From positions 1 to 33,566 of the forward strand of contig BRYA01000450.1 of NCBI GenBank assembly GCA_030267965.1: a stretch of 33,566 bases of DNA, in the 5' to 3' direction. The translations under genes were made by a program, and so were the position numbers. Positions 20,948 through 30,987 of the stretch are shown piece by piece (position 1 is the first letter of the stretch; each line of letters opens with the position of its first letter). The notes under the pieces were generated by a model. The model was given only the letters and a program-made list of their open reading frames with translations. It was not told where the DNA came from and did not search any database. Source of the stretch: Triparma columacea (taxonomy: Eukaryota > Sar > Bolidophyceae > Parmales > Triparmaceae).

Positions 20948-22029
20948 TCATTGAGAAAGCCTAGATCTCACGTAAGCGCGGTCGTTAATCGCAGACTGTG
21001 GTTCCACCTTTACCCTTTCAAGCTTGCTTCCAGAGCTGCCCACCGTGGATTGCGCGGGGGGGGTTGCGTGGATGCTAATGTGCCTACAAAAGTCAACGAA
21101 TTTCATATGCGCGGCTGCGGAGGCGGTATGCCAGAGTGGGTGGAGCCAGAAGGAAGGGGAGAAGGCGGAGTAGGGACAGGTCTGGGAAGTGTAGATGGAA
21201 CGCTCGAACTCCCAGAACATGCGACCGAGGAGGATTAGGAGGACTGACATGTATAGGGAGGGTGCAGCTGAGGGGAGGGAGGGGGGGTGAACCGATGTGT
21301 ATGTACATGGAAGCAGATGAAGATGGGGGGGAAAACAGAAACTCAGTGTCTCACCTTCAATGACGACTTTGCTCATTTTCCCCCTCCCCACTTCCCTGTG
21401 TCCTTGTCTGACAACCATCCCGGCAACGACCACTACAATCGTAATGAGGAGCGTGAACAAATGAACGAAAATTTCAAACGCCTCATAAACAATGTAAACA
21501 CACAGTGCCGTCAGTGTGATTAGCGCGTTTACCGTGATAACGTATATAGTCAGGTTGCTGCTATGATTCCCCCTCTCACCATCGCTTCTCATCAAGTGGT
21601 CCTTAGCGTTGAGCAACGCTGCTACGTAAAGCTGCGCTAAAACGACCATGGGGAACTCGTCAAGGAGCTGTGTGAAGAAACAGGGCATGGCGTGGAAGGA
21701 TGCGGAACCGAAGGACACGGCGAGGATGCAGAGGTCGAGAGCGTTGAGGTAGATTATGGAGGAAGGGTGAAGGAGAGACCTGTGGGGAAGGGGGGGGTGG
21801 GAGTGGAGGGGTCAAAGGGGGCTGGGGGTTAATGTAACGCGACAGCGCCTGCCAACACTTGCAAGAGGAAGGTTTACCTTAGTTGATTAGTCTTAGTGAG
21901 TCCCATGATACCAGAGAGTGTGTACATAGAGTTGCTGATTGTATTGAAGAACTCCTCAAAGAAACTACTGAAAACATATGGGTGAGTTATTGCCTCACAC
22001 CATACTACTGTTGGTGGATGACACGGCAT
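20948..22029 (-). CDS. ACER: Alkaline ceramidase
   Basis: Three exons (22029-21878, 21779-21355, 21267-20948) with phase 2 and phase 1 introns give 298 residues. Human ACERs have about 270. Alkaline ceramidases are seven-pass ER/Golgi membrane enzymes that cleave ceramide to sphingosine and fatty acid. They belong to the CREST superfamily and bind zinc. Visible family features are the N-terminal W-C-E (10-12) and E-F-F-N-T-I-S-N. S76 and H80 lie in G-S-A-S-F-H, and D91 in Q-L-L-D-E. H235 and H239 lie in H-P-L-W-H. Together these supply the expected metal and catalytic residues. A TTTCAG at about 21971 looks like an acceptor, but reading through it joins the W-C-E start in frame, so I place the ATG at 22029. 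The last 45 residues are Ser/Arg-rich and outside the family core. Confidence 0.9.
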
Positions 22030-22387
22030 CGTTAGACCTTTTGAAACACCTTTGGGGATTGTGATAGAGAAGAGGTGTCAGAGGAGGTTAAGGGGAGGTA
22101 AAATGGCATCAAAAATGACAAGTGTCGTCGAGAGTTTGGTGTTTGCACACAATTTGACAGAATTTGACTTTACGAGACTTTTGACAACTCATTTTGGATA
22201 ATATGACTTCAGGTTTCAATTAGGAGACTTTATGCTTGGAAAATAGTACAGACAAACACACAACAGACAGGATTAGACATACCCACGTTTTGTCAAATCT
22301 CAAAATCCAACAAAACCTAAAATCTGGCTGAAATGTTCCTTCCTCCTTTTGCCCTACTTTTTGACCCATCTGTTTCAACTTTTCACC
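22030..22387. other. Divergent intergenic region
   Basis: This separates the ceramidase ATG (-) from the PH-domain ATG (+), so it must hold both promoters. It is AT-rich and contains several GACTTT/GACTTC-like motifs at 22164-22230. I see no clear TATA box and no gene. Confidence 0.45.
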
Positions 22388-23603
22388 ATGGCTGGTGAAG
22401 ACATGACTCGCATCCGACCCTTCGTTGACGATTCTGATCCCCAGTTCCTCCTCCAGGGTACATTAGAGGTGAGTACTCGCTCCCTCTCCCCTGTAACCAA
22501 ATACAGTTAAATCGAGGCTTCATTGAAAACCCCAGTACTTTGCAGCAGTGGAAGCCTCGCAGTCGCCGCCACATAGGTCTCTCGCGTCGTCCCACCTCCC
22601 ACCTCCCCCCCCCCTCCCCCCCCCCCCCACCCCCATACAAACAGAAAGAGGCAGTCTCCCCTCTCTCCCTCCTAGGTCCCTCCTACAAGCGTCGTTTCTT
22701 CCGCCTAACCTCAACCGAGCTAATATACTACACCTCAGTCCAAAAATCCTCCTGGGGTTACCTCCCCCTAGACGAGCGCGGTCGCGTACCATTCCGTTTA
22801 ATAACCTCAGTTATTGAAAATATAGAAGGAGGGAAGAATACGGAGTTTGAGGTCTGGGTTACGAACGCGGAGAACAGCAGGTACCCGGGGAGGAACCATA
22901 AGAGGAGGGACGAGAGTTACGCGAGGGTTTACAAGTTTAGGGCCATGGACGAGGAGGTTAAGGAGGTGAGAAGAATTACTACCTGGGAGAGCTCGAAACA
23001 ACCCGTGATGAGCACGGAACTAATTCCCGCTCGAACAGGCGTGGTTGGATGTTATTCGTAGAGTCAGGAGTGGGGAGTACATGGACGTATCCCTCGGTGT
23101 GGGTGTTAAGCAGATTACAATTGATGAGGGCGAGGAGGTGAGAGGAGGGGGGGGGGAGGGGTGGAGGGTGGGACTGACATGTTTATATCTCCCCCTACCC
23201 ACAACACGCACACGCACTCCTTTACCCTAACTCTCCCTCTCTCCACCCTCTTTAGTCGAAGTCTCAGGGTCCCACCGATTTGCATTACAAGACGAACCTC
23301 GGTCGTTTGTTAGCCTTCGGTGACGACTGGGATACCCTATCCCTAATGTCTGAGTCTTCCATGCTAGCTTTCAAAGCCGCGAAGCTGAGGGAGGCTTGTG
23401 AGACTACGGCTAAGTATACTGTTAAGAAGGGGAGGAAAGTTAAGGGAGGGAAGGAAAAGAATGGGATTAATAATATGGAAGATAGGAGACATATGAGCGT
23501 GTTTACACAACAACAAACGGTTAAGGATGTTAAAGGGGAGGGGGAAGGGGGGAGGGAGAATAAGGTAGAGCAACCTAAGAACTGCGGGTGCGAAATAAGC
23601 TAA
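22388..23603 (+). CDS. Pleckstrin-homology domain protein
   Basis: Four exons (22388-22468, 22645-22965, 23039-23137, 23256-23603), all joined in phase 0, give 282 residues. A PH-type domain spans about 22-170. It opens with L-Q-G-T-L-E, has K-R-R-F-F-R-L-T as strands 2-3, E-F-E-V-W-V-T-N in the middle, and ends in the A-W-L-D-V-I-R-R-V helix with the expected tryptophan. PH domains bind phosphoinositides or proteins at membranes. The Lys/Arg-Y-K-R-R basic face fits lipid binding, but I cannot give a ligand. The tail is Lys/Gly-rich and disordered, and ends N-C-G-C-E-I-S, which is not a standard prenylation box. The second exon start is uncertain: TAG at 22678 breaks the frame, so I used the CAG before 22645. 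Confidence 0.78.
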
Positions 23604-23705
23604 ACACACTCTTTGAATCTATGAGATTTTATGGCTCGTCGTTTCTGATTATTTTACCCCCCCTCAATGCAATCCCCCCTCCCCCCCCCCCCCACCCCCT
23701 TTCAT

Positions 23706-26700
23706 TTATTCTTGTTGTATCCCTAAAAGTTCTCCAATCCCAGGGCTGAGTTTAATGTTCCCAACTGGTAAATACTCCACTAAATCCTCCTCAATCCATC
23801 CGTTCGGTGTTCTAATGTCTTTCCCCACTCTTTCGATCGCTAGTACTGTAACCCCTTTCATGATTCTAGTGTTAGTTTCTGCTAACCCCGTGGACGACTG
23901 GTTATTTGGTGAAGGTTTTAATGGTGATGATGTTGAGTTGGGTGTACCTACTACTCTTACTAGGCATGGGTATGGGGACGATGACGTAGGAGGTTGAGGG
24001 GATCGAGAACTTGAGAGGGAAGCCTGGGTTGAGGGTGGAGGTGTGAAGGTTTGAACGACCTGACGAGACGGGGTGGATGAGGCGGCTGGAACTGGAGTAG
24101 GGGTGGGGGTAGGGGTAGGAGTAGAGTTCGTAGTAGGAGTGTGTTCCGGGTTCGGAATAGGATTCGGGTTATGGTTCGTGTCGTTGGCTCCAAAGTATCC
24201 TCCTTCGAATTGTCTTATGTTCTCTTCCAGGTTGTTGTCCGTGTTAGTATCTCTCCCACCTCTCTTCCCTCCTCTGTGGAGCGCAGCCATCTCGGTCACA
24301 CTGAGCTTCTTCATTTCCTGCCCCTTCTTGTAGTCGTCTTCATATGGGTTTGCGACATGTTCTACTGTTTCAGGGAAACCTTCAAAGAAACCTCCCTGCG
24401 TTCCTCCTTCCGTCCTCTGACCCTCGTCGTTCCCTTGTCCTGAGTCTTCATCCCTTCCAACCCTTCCATCTTCCTCCCCCCCCTCCGTCGGTGTTTGTAT
24501 TAGTCCCTGATTTCCCTCCCCCCCCAAGTCTTCCCCTTCCCTTTCCCCTCCCCCCCCCCCCCCCTCCTCCTCCTGTTGCTGTTGTTGTTCCTCCCCCCCC
24601 CCACCTCCCCCTGCCCCTTCAACGACTTCCTCCTCCTGTCTCCTTAACCCCACCCTAATAAGGCTCCTACAAGTCGGGCAAGTCTGTTTATGAAGCAGCC
24701 ACTGTCTCAGGCACCAGAAATGAAAGCAGTGCCCGCAGTCCAGCCTCTTCCCTTCCTCCATAGGTTCCCTGCATATAACACACGAGTCAGCATCAAGCTC
24801 CTCCCTAGTGCCGTCCTCGAACCGCTCGTTAAGGTTCCCTGTTATGTTCCTGTACCTAACCCATAGCTCAACCTTCTCCTTAAGTCTCCCATAGCTAACC
24901 CAGAGTTCCCTAACGACGTTAAGCGGGACTCCGTAAAACTGCATAACCACACACGCGAAGCCCACGTAAAACGCGAACCTAACCCCGTCCTGAATTCCCT
25001 CCACCACGAACTCGGCGTCCTGTCTACCGTGCCAGGGTAGGCCTTTGCGCTCGACGTGGAGACCGTAGAGGTAGAGGATGTAGCGGGTTAGGGAGGTTGT
25101 GGTTGAGAGGGCGAGGATTGAATACTCGAATATGAAGAGGATGGAGGCGGAGGGTCCGGTTGATAGGAGTGAGGAGAGGGAGGTTACTATGGAGTAGTTG
25201 AAGAAGATGAGAAGGAGGATTGAGAGGAAGAATATTCCGCTGGAGAGAGTTTTGGGGGGGGTTTGGGAGGGTGGGGGGAGGGGGTGAGTTGAAGATATGT
25301 CTTCCCTCTCCGTTTTCCTTTTCTCTTTTATGTTCCCCTCCCCTTCCTTCCATTCATAAAACCACCGTCCCTCTCAATCCCTCACCTATGTTTCTCAGAT
25401 TTCCTTCTCTCCCCTTCCTCCATCATATTCCTCTCTTCCTCCCACCCTTGAATAACTCTCGTTCTCCCCGCCAGCATCCCCGTGATCCCTTTCCCCGTAA
25501 CAAGCACCACGAACTTAAAGAACAACGGTAAGTTGATCTCGCTTCGGAATATGTTAAGAGCGAGGCACGTCTCGGTTAACGTGTAACGGATGGAACCTGA
25601 TAGCTCACTCCTCTCTGCGCTCGTTAAACTTCTGCTTAAGAAGAGTGTCGTTGAGAGTTTGTATATACCCAGTCCTATACTACCTATAGCGTTTGCAGCA
25701 AGGAGTGCTGAGAGTTTAGAGTTCCCAAGTTGTACCATGCTTGGATAAAATGAGAAGTCGTTCCTCTTCAACGTGGTTAGGAGGAGGAGGAGAGGGAGGA
25801 GGAGGGAGACTGAGAGGTAGAGGGCGAAGGAGGTTAGGATGGAGGAGGGTGGGGGGGGATTGGAGGAGGAAGCACGGTTACGAAGGAAAGCACGGAGGTG
25901 GGGAGGGAGGTTAGCGTCGTCGTCGTCGTTGTTGTTGTTGACGTGGTGGTCTGCGATGTTTCCTTGTAGGTTGTGTAGGTTGTTGTTGTTGTCGTTGTTT
26001 TGGTGTAATGGTGGTGCTACCTCAATGTTGTCTTCAAAGTTTTCATCGATGTTAGGGTTGTTGTTAGGGTTGATGGTGTTGGCGTTGTTGGTGGTGTTGC
26101 CGTCGTTGGTGTTGTTTGTCTCGCCAAGGCTCCCTGCATCGACGAATGTGTGTGTGTGTGTGGGAGGGGAGTGGTTGATAGCGGATATCGAGTGTGATTG
26201 AACATGGGTGTTAGGTGACTCTTCGACAGGAAGGCGCATTGTGAAGTTATTGACAGCTTGTTATTGGGTTGTGTTTGTTCCTCAGTATGGTCGTTTGGCA
26301 GCCGTTTACTACACTGGCGTTTAATCATTGCGCGTGTCTCCGAAATGCACGTCGCATATCATAGAGTACATGGTTGTGGGCTATTTACATCAGCGGAACA
26401 AACAACATTCAACGTCTCAAACAACTTTGTGAACCTCTCCTTCTCTCCTTCCTTACCTGCATCGTAATTGGTCTCATTATTCATCTCAGTGTTCTTAGCA
26501 TCACTAAATGGTGACTTTGATGGTGGCTTTGATGAAGTAGTATGATCAGTATGATCGCTTTGATCGCTTTGATTGGTTTGATCAGCACTGTGTATGTGAG
26601 GGGGGAGAGGAGGGAGGGACAGATGTCGAGTGCGATTGAAGATGTGTGTTAGGTGATTCTTAGACAGGAAGGTACAGTGTTAACCCTACTACAGCTTGTT

Positions 26701-27564
26701 TTTGTCGTGCGTTTGTTCCTCAGTATGGTCGTTTGGCAGCCGTTTTTTTAACTGGCGTTATATCATTGCGCGTGTCTCCGAAATGCACGTCGCATATCAT
26801 AAGCTAATCTCGTTGTGGGCTATTTACATCAGCGGAACAAACAACAGTCAACATCTTCAACATCTTTGCGATACCACTCCTTCCTTCCTTCCTTCTTTAC
26901 CTGCATCATCGAATGTGTGTGCGAGGAGGGGAGAATGACGACGGATATCGAATGCGATTGAAGATTGGTGTTAGGTCACTCTTACACAGGAAGGTACAGT
27001 GTCAAGTAATAACAGCTTGTTGTTGTCATGTGTTTGTTCCTCAGTATGGTCGTTTGGCAGCCATTTCAATCTTGCTGGCGTTAAATCATAGCGCGTGTCT
27101 CCGAAATGCACGCCGCTTATCATAAACAAGTTCATTTCGTGGGATATTTACATCATCGGAACAAACAACATTCAACTTCTCAAACAACTTCGTGATACCT
27201 CTCCTTCTTTCCTTTCTTACCTGCATTGTCGAATGTGTTGTGTCTTATCTCCTCCATTATCTCCTCCTTCATCTCCTCCTTTACCTCCTCCTTTATCTCC
27301 TATTGTTATATGATCTGTTATTGATGATGATAATGATATGTCGTTAGATGATACGTTAGATGTAGAAGGTTTATTAGAAGACTCTTCAAAAGACTCCTTA
27401 AAAGAGTCGTTAGAAGACTCCTTAGACTCAGATAAGAGAACCTCGGACTCATCTTGTTCCTCAGGAATTGAATTGTTTGGGCTATTTAAGCCAATTACGT
27501 CACTATTATCGTCATCACCGTTAGATGAAGATGGTAACAACTTAGATGACGAGGAATTAGACAT
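23706..27564 (-). CDS. HRD1: HRD1/synoviolin-type ER RING-H2 ubiquitin ligase with long N-terminal extension
   Basis: Four exons (27564-27221, 26587-26457, 26220-25386, 25239-23706; phases 2, 1, 2) give 947 residues. HRD1 is the ER-membrane E3 of ERAD and moves misfolded proteins to the proteasome. Its hallmarks here are a hydrophobic core (about 285-560) with Y-P-S-M-V, L-T-E-T-C-L-A-L-N-I-F-R and F-I-F-E-Y-S-I-L. The RING-H2 ligands are C590, C593, C605, H607, H610, C613, C624 and C627. After it come a Gly/Gln/Glu-rich linker and a Thr/Pro-rich tail. Animal and yeast HRD1 begin at the first membrane span; here about 280 Ser/Asn/Asp-rich residues precede it. Exons 1 and 2 are supported by phase and codon pattern only. 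If they are not used, translation could start at the ATG at 26239. An alternative exon 3 acceptor, also in phase, lies at 26256. Confidence 0.82.
26183..27243 (-). repeat. Three tandem copies of a roughly 290-bp intron-spanning unit
   Basis: Copies lie at about 26183-26470, 26621-26924 and 26942-27243. They share long near-identical stretches, such as TTGTTCCTCAGTATGGTCGT and GTGTCTCCGAAATGCACG, and a fourth partial match lies at 26126-26160. Each full copy ends, on the minus strand, in G-A-T-G-C-A-G or similar followed by GTAA, an exon end with donor. Each starts with a possible acceptor. The copies make up introns 1 and 2 of the HRD1-like gene and parts of its exons. The middle copy would make an exon with stops in all frames and appears dead. 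Confidence 0.88.
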
Positions 27565-27706
27565 TATAACGGCGTATTGAATGATCTAATAGCACTATAC
27601 CAAATGGAGCTAAAAAGAGGAAAGAAGGCAAAATGAAAAGAAGAAGAATTTTCTGAAAAATGAGACAAATGTGCCCACCCCTCCATTCGTCACAATCCCT
27701 CCATCC

Positions 27707-28998
27707 CTAAACCCTGACCTCAACAATATGATCAACCCACCCCTCCCACCCCGCATCCTTCTCCGTGATGCCCTCCCCATAAACCCTTCCTGCAATCTTA
27801 ACAATATCCTCCCTCCCCTCCCCCTCTCTTATCTCTCCCCCCCCCCCAAGTCCGTATCTCCTTCTAACCATACCTTCAACACCTTCAACATGACCCTTCC
27901 CAACAACCACCAACACAGCAACATCCTCCTCCTCAGAATCGGGAGAGTTAGATAAACCGTCAACGATTTGACAAACCTTCCAACCTAACCATTTATCTCT
28001 TTCCTCCACAACAGTTTCATAAACCCCCGGTTGACTACACTTAAGTTTATCCAACTCCTTCGTTAGTAAATCACCGTCACCTGAAAGGATAGAGTTTAGG
28101 AACTCTGTCACCTTCTTCTTCTGGAACGGGGAGAGGATGAGATCGAAGAGTAAGGAGATACCAAACCTAACCTTCTTTAAGAAACTCATGCTGAGGTTTT
28201 CGGGAGTGTATGTGTGCGTTGTGTGTGTGAGTGTGTGTGTGTGTTCGTCTCGGTTTTTGGTTGTTGTGTTATGTGTTGTGTGTTTGTGTATTGTTCTCCC
28301 CCCCTTTCTTTCCCTCACCTGCTCTTCGCCCTATCAAGTGTAACAGTAACCGGTCTATCAATTAAAAAGCACCTACACCCCTTCCCCCCTACCTCCCCCT
28401 CCGTTGTTCCTTGTTGTATCTCATGATTAAGAGGAGGAAAACAACAGTGCTCAAGACAAGCGAGGAAATCACAACCTACGGTCACGTTGAACTGACGCGC
28501 GTAACTATCTTGAAGCATACCTAATAGACCACCACCACCACCACCGGAAGAGGAGGTGGGGGGGGTCGTAGATCCCATAATCCCACCTTTTAGTTTACTA
28601 ATAATACCACCTTGTTTGTAGTTGGTTATTTGTTGCGGTTGTTGTTGTGTGTTGCGTTTATCAACTAATTGTGAGAGCATACCTGGTAACCTCTCGTGAC
28701 ATAACTCAACTGCACAGTATTTGAACTCTAAGACTTTACCATCTACGAAGTAACCGTGACGGAGAAGAGACGTACAGAGGGATGCTGATGATGAGGATAT
28801 GTGGGCTGTACCTAATATCATTACATGGACTGTTGTAGAGGAGGATGATGATGATGTTGGGGGGGGGGGGATTTTTATGTGGATTATATTAGACGATGAT
28901 TGGGGTATTGGGGGGAGGGATGATGCTACTAAAGGTATTTGGAGAAGGGATGTTTGTAGTAGAAGAAGGATTGTGTATGGGATGATGTATGAGAGCAT
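27707..28998 (-). CDS. TraB/PrgY (TRABD)-family protein with signal sequence
   Basis: Two exons (28998-28319 and 28190-27707) join at a phase 2 intron of 128 bp that holds a CA/GT repeat. The product has 387 residues. Residues 1-26 are a hydrophobic signal peptide or anchor. The TraB core begins with V-M-I-L-G-T-A-H-I-S (59-68) and E-L-C-H-E-R (98-103), the two conserved motifs of the family. It continues with the I-D-R-P-V-T-V-T-L-x-R-A strand, an E-R-D-K-W-L segment and a V-V-V-G-K-G-H-V near the end. TraB/PrgY proteins are related to TIKI/erythromycin-esterase-fold enzymes. Bacterial PrgY lowers pheromone activity, and plant TRB1 sits in the mitochondrial outer membrane. The biochemical activity here is unknown. 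Gln, Gly and Ser tracts (about 113-160) interrupt the core. The gene lies 142 bp upstream of the HRD1-like gene on the same strand. Confidence 0.85.
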
Positions 28999-29463
28999 TT
29001 TTTGGGAGCTTTTTTAGAAGGTGAGGGAGAGAGGAGATAAAGATGGTGAGGGAGATGGGGATTTTAAGGCAAAGGAGAAGGAAGGGATGGAGATGGAAAG
29101 GAGAAAGGAAAGAGAGTGTCGACGAAATGAGAGGGTTGGAAGTTTTTGTAAGGTGGAGACGTTTTTATTGTGTGTTTGATGGATATTCGTTGCGTTAAGT
29201 TTATAAAGTAGGAGTATAAGTCGTCTTAATGTATAAAAATGTGTTCTTGTTGTCGTTTTTGGATCTTTTTGTTGGGTTGGAAAGGAGAGAAAGGAGAATA
29301 GAGAGGGCAAAAAGGAGGGGGAAAACAACTCCTCTACTTCGTCTCTACCGTACCTCAGAACTCATTGAGGGTTTAAGCTGTTTACGACAAGACTATATAA
29401 TAAATCCAGGGTTAAGGTTAGGTTACCAAAAGGACGGTATAAAAGATCCTCTCCATCCCTACA
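28999..29463. other. Divergent intergenic region between the TraB and LRR genes
   Basis: Strongly purine-rich on the plus strand at 29015-29120 and 29275-29325, and otherwise AT-rich. TATAAAA at 29438-29444 lies only 20 bp before the LRR ATG. No gene is visible. Confidence 0.45.
29438..29444 (+). promoter_or_regulatory. TATAAAA motif just before the LRR gene start
   Basis: A consensus TATA box lies about 20 bp upstream of the ATG at 29464. At the usual spacing, transcription would begin at or after that ATG. The true start might then be a later methionine, the 5' UTR may be nearly absent, or the motif may be unused. Confidence 0.3.
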
Positions 29464-30378
29464 ATGAGTGAATTAGACTTTGCTTATGCTGATGACGATA
29501 GTGATGACGATGGTGATGACTATAGTGATGAGTATGGTGATAGTGATGGAGACTATGACCTCCCAGCTGGGTACTATCCCCTTCCCAGAGCAGTAGTATA
29601 CTCCGGAACAGAGAGCTTCGAAGACAATACTGAACTCACAGAAGTGACTTTTGCACAAGGAGTGACGTCAATTCGCGAACGCGCCTTCTGGGGATGCTCC
29701 TCCCTCACGGCCATCACCATCCCGGACGGAGTGACAACAATTGGCAATCGTGCCTTCTGCGGATGCTCCTCCCTCGCAGCCATCACAATCCCGGACGGAG
29801 TGACGTCGATTGGCAATTGCGCCTTCGAAGACTGCTCCTCCCTCACGGCCATCACAATCCCAGACGGAGTGACGAAGATTGGCAGTTATGCCTTCCTCAG
29901 ATGCTGGTCCCTCACGGCCATCACCATCCCTGACGGAGTGACAACGATTGGCGAATGCGCCTTTGCAGAATGCTCCTCTCTCGCAGCCATTACCATCCCG
30001 GACTGCGTGACGATGATTGGCGGTGAAGCCTTCAGGCATTGCGTAGCCCTGACGAAACTCATGCTATCTCCTGCCGTTTCCACCGGTGAACACTGCTTCT
30101 GGAACTGCACTGCCCTAGTCGCCGCCGCTGCTGATAAAAATATGCCAACCGTCTTGGACCTCCTCCATTACAGGTGGCACCGCAATGTCGCAGTGATAGA
30201 ACGCGTCAACGCTCTTCTGTGCCTCGAGGGAACCTGGGATCACGTGGAGAATCAACCAAGCGGACTTGATAGTCTGAAGCGGAAGAGACTGGACGGAGTT
30301 GAAGCCCCGCTAAAGGCAAGTGAGGCACGTGAGAAGATCCCGAAAGTTTTGTGGAGAGTAATTCTGGAATTTCTGTAA
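29464..30378 (+). CDS. BspA-type leucine-rich repeat (LRR_5) protein, intronless
   Basis: A single open frame gives 304 residues. An Asp-rich start (residues 8-31) leads to six 23-residue repeats (about 67-204, DNA 29662-30075, 69-bp units). Each repeat follows V-T-x-I-G-x-x-A-F-x-x-C-(S/W)-S-L-(T/A)-A-I-T-I-P-D-G. This is the LRR_5 (BspA) pattern, which forms a solenoid for protein binding and is expanded in many protists and in bacteria. The last repeat is degraded. The C-terminal 100 residues are helical and unrecognised, with an R-V-(N)-A-L-L and R-V-I-L-E-F-L end. There is no signal peptide, so it is likely intracellular. The lack of introns contrasts with every neighbour. Recent horizontal origin or retrocopying is possible but not shown. 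Confidence 0.85.
   Translation: MSELDFAYADDDSDDDGDDYSDEYGDSDGDYDLPAGYYPLPRAVVYSGTESFEDNTELTEVTFAQGVTSIRERAFWGCSSLTAITIPDGVTTIGNRAFCGCSSLAAITIPDGVTSIGNCAFEDCSSLTAITIPDGVTKIGSYAFLRCWSLTAITIPDGVTTIGECAFAECSSLAAITIPDCVTMIGGEAFRHCVALTKLMLSPAVSTGEHCFWNCTALVAAAADKNMPTVLDLLHYRWHRNVAVIERVNALLCLEGTWDHVENQPSGLDSLKRKRLDGVEAPLKASEAREKIPKVLWRVILEFL
29662..30075 (+). repeat. 69-bp coding repeat, six units (LRR_5)
   Basis: Six consecutive 69-bp units share blocks such as GCCATCACCATCCCGGACGG. Units 1-5 are highly similar at the DNA level, including silent sites, which suggests recent duplication or gene conversion. The sixth is diverged. Confidence 0.88.
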
Positions 30379-30447
30379 ACTTTTTGTTGTTGAATCAATC
30401 GTTCAATTTTTTATTTGAGACAACCTCAACACCAACAGGGGAGGAGT

Positions 30448-30567
30448 GGGGGGAAAGAGAAAGAGAGAAAAGAGACAAGAGAGAGAAAAGAGAAAAGAGA
30501 GAGAGAAGAGAAAAGAAAGAAAAGAGAAAAGAAAGAAAAGAAAAGAGAGGGGGAAAAAGAAAGGAAA
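30448..30567 (+). repeat. Polypurine (GA) tract
   Basis: All 120 nt are A or G except a C at 30476, mostly GAGAAAA-type units. Such tracts can form triplex (H-DNA) structures and often expand by slippage. It directly abuts the TIR element. Confidence 0.9.
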
Positions 30568-30575
30568 CACATTTT

Positions 30576-30757
30576 TTAGCCTTTGGGCCAATAGGCAATG
30601 CCTAAAATTTTGCCTATAACTTCGCTAAAAAAGTTTATTTAACGGCTATATATCCGCAAATCCGGCGATCTGATTGGTTCCAACGGGTGCCTATTTGCCT
30701 TTGCCTATAAAATTGCCTATTTCTCTGAAAACTTTTGCCTTTTGGCCCAAAGGCTAA
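30576..30757. mobile_element. MITE-like element with terminal inverted repeats
   Basis: The left end reads TTAGCCTTTGGGCCA and the right end is its exact inverse complement; similarity then continues inward with AGGCAA-type blocks. The flanks carry CATTTT on both sides (30570-30575 and 30758-30763), fitting a 6-bp target-site duplication. The interior is AT-rich, repeats TTGCCTAT and has no coding capacity. These features fit a non-autonomous DNA transposon. I cannot assign its superfamily. Confidence 0.7.
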
Positions 30758-30987
30758 CATTTTTCCACAACTCCCAACTCTCCATACCCAACTCTACATT
30801 TCAACAACACACACACACACCTACACACTTACCCATACCTACCACATACTTACCCCTATCTTTCACCGTATCCCCTACCTACCCCATACCCCCCACTACT
30901 TGGAGATACTTCTAAATTTCCTTGGACCCCCTCGAAACCCTTGCCTCCTTCTACCTCTCCATTTAAGGCCTAACCTTCACCATATAT

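Larger units (their letters stand above)
30379..30987. other. Intergenic region with polypurine tract, TIR element and CA-rich leader
   Basis: Between the LRR and DUF285 genes are a 120-nt purine tract (30448-30567), a 182-bp terminal-inverted-repeat element (30576-30757), and a strongly C/A/T-rich leader (30765-30985) with ACACAC tracts. CATATATATG overlaps the start codon of the next gene. No further gene is visible. Confidence 0.7.

Noticed and set aside
21966..21976. TTTTCAG read on the minus strand as a splice acceptor in the ceramidase gene
   Set aside because: Reading through it keeps the frame and adds the family-typical W-C-E segment after an ATG at 22029, so an intron is not needed.
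22670..22682. CTCCTAG as the acceptor of exon 2 of the PH-domain gene
   Set aside because: It would need a phase 1 donor, but exon 1 ends in phase 0 at a clear GAG-GTGAGT; the CAG before 22645 keeps the frame.
28196..28300. GT/CA microsatellite as a regulatory element
   Set aside because: It lies in the TraB intron and looks like simple-sequence slippage; nothing shows function.
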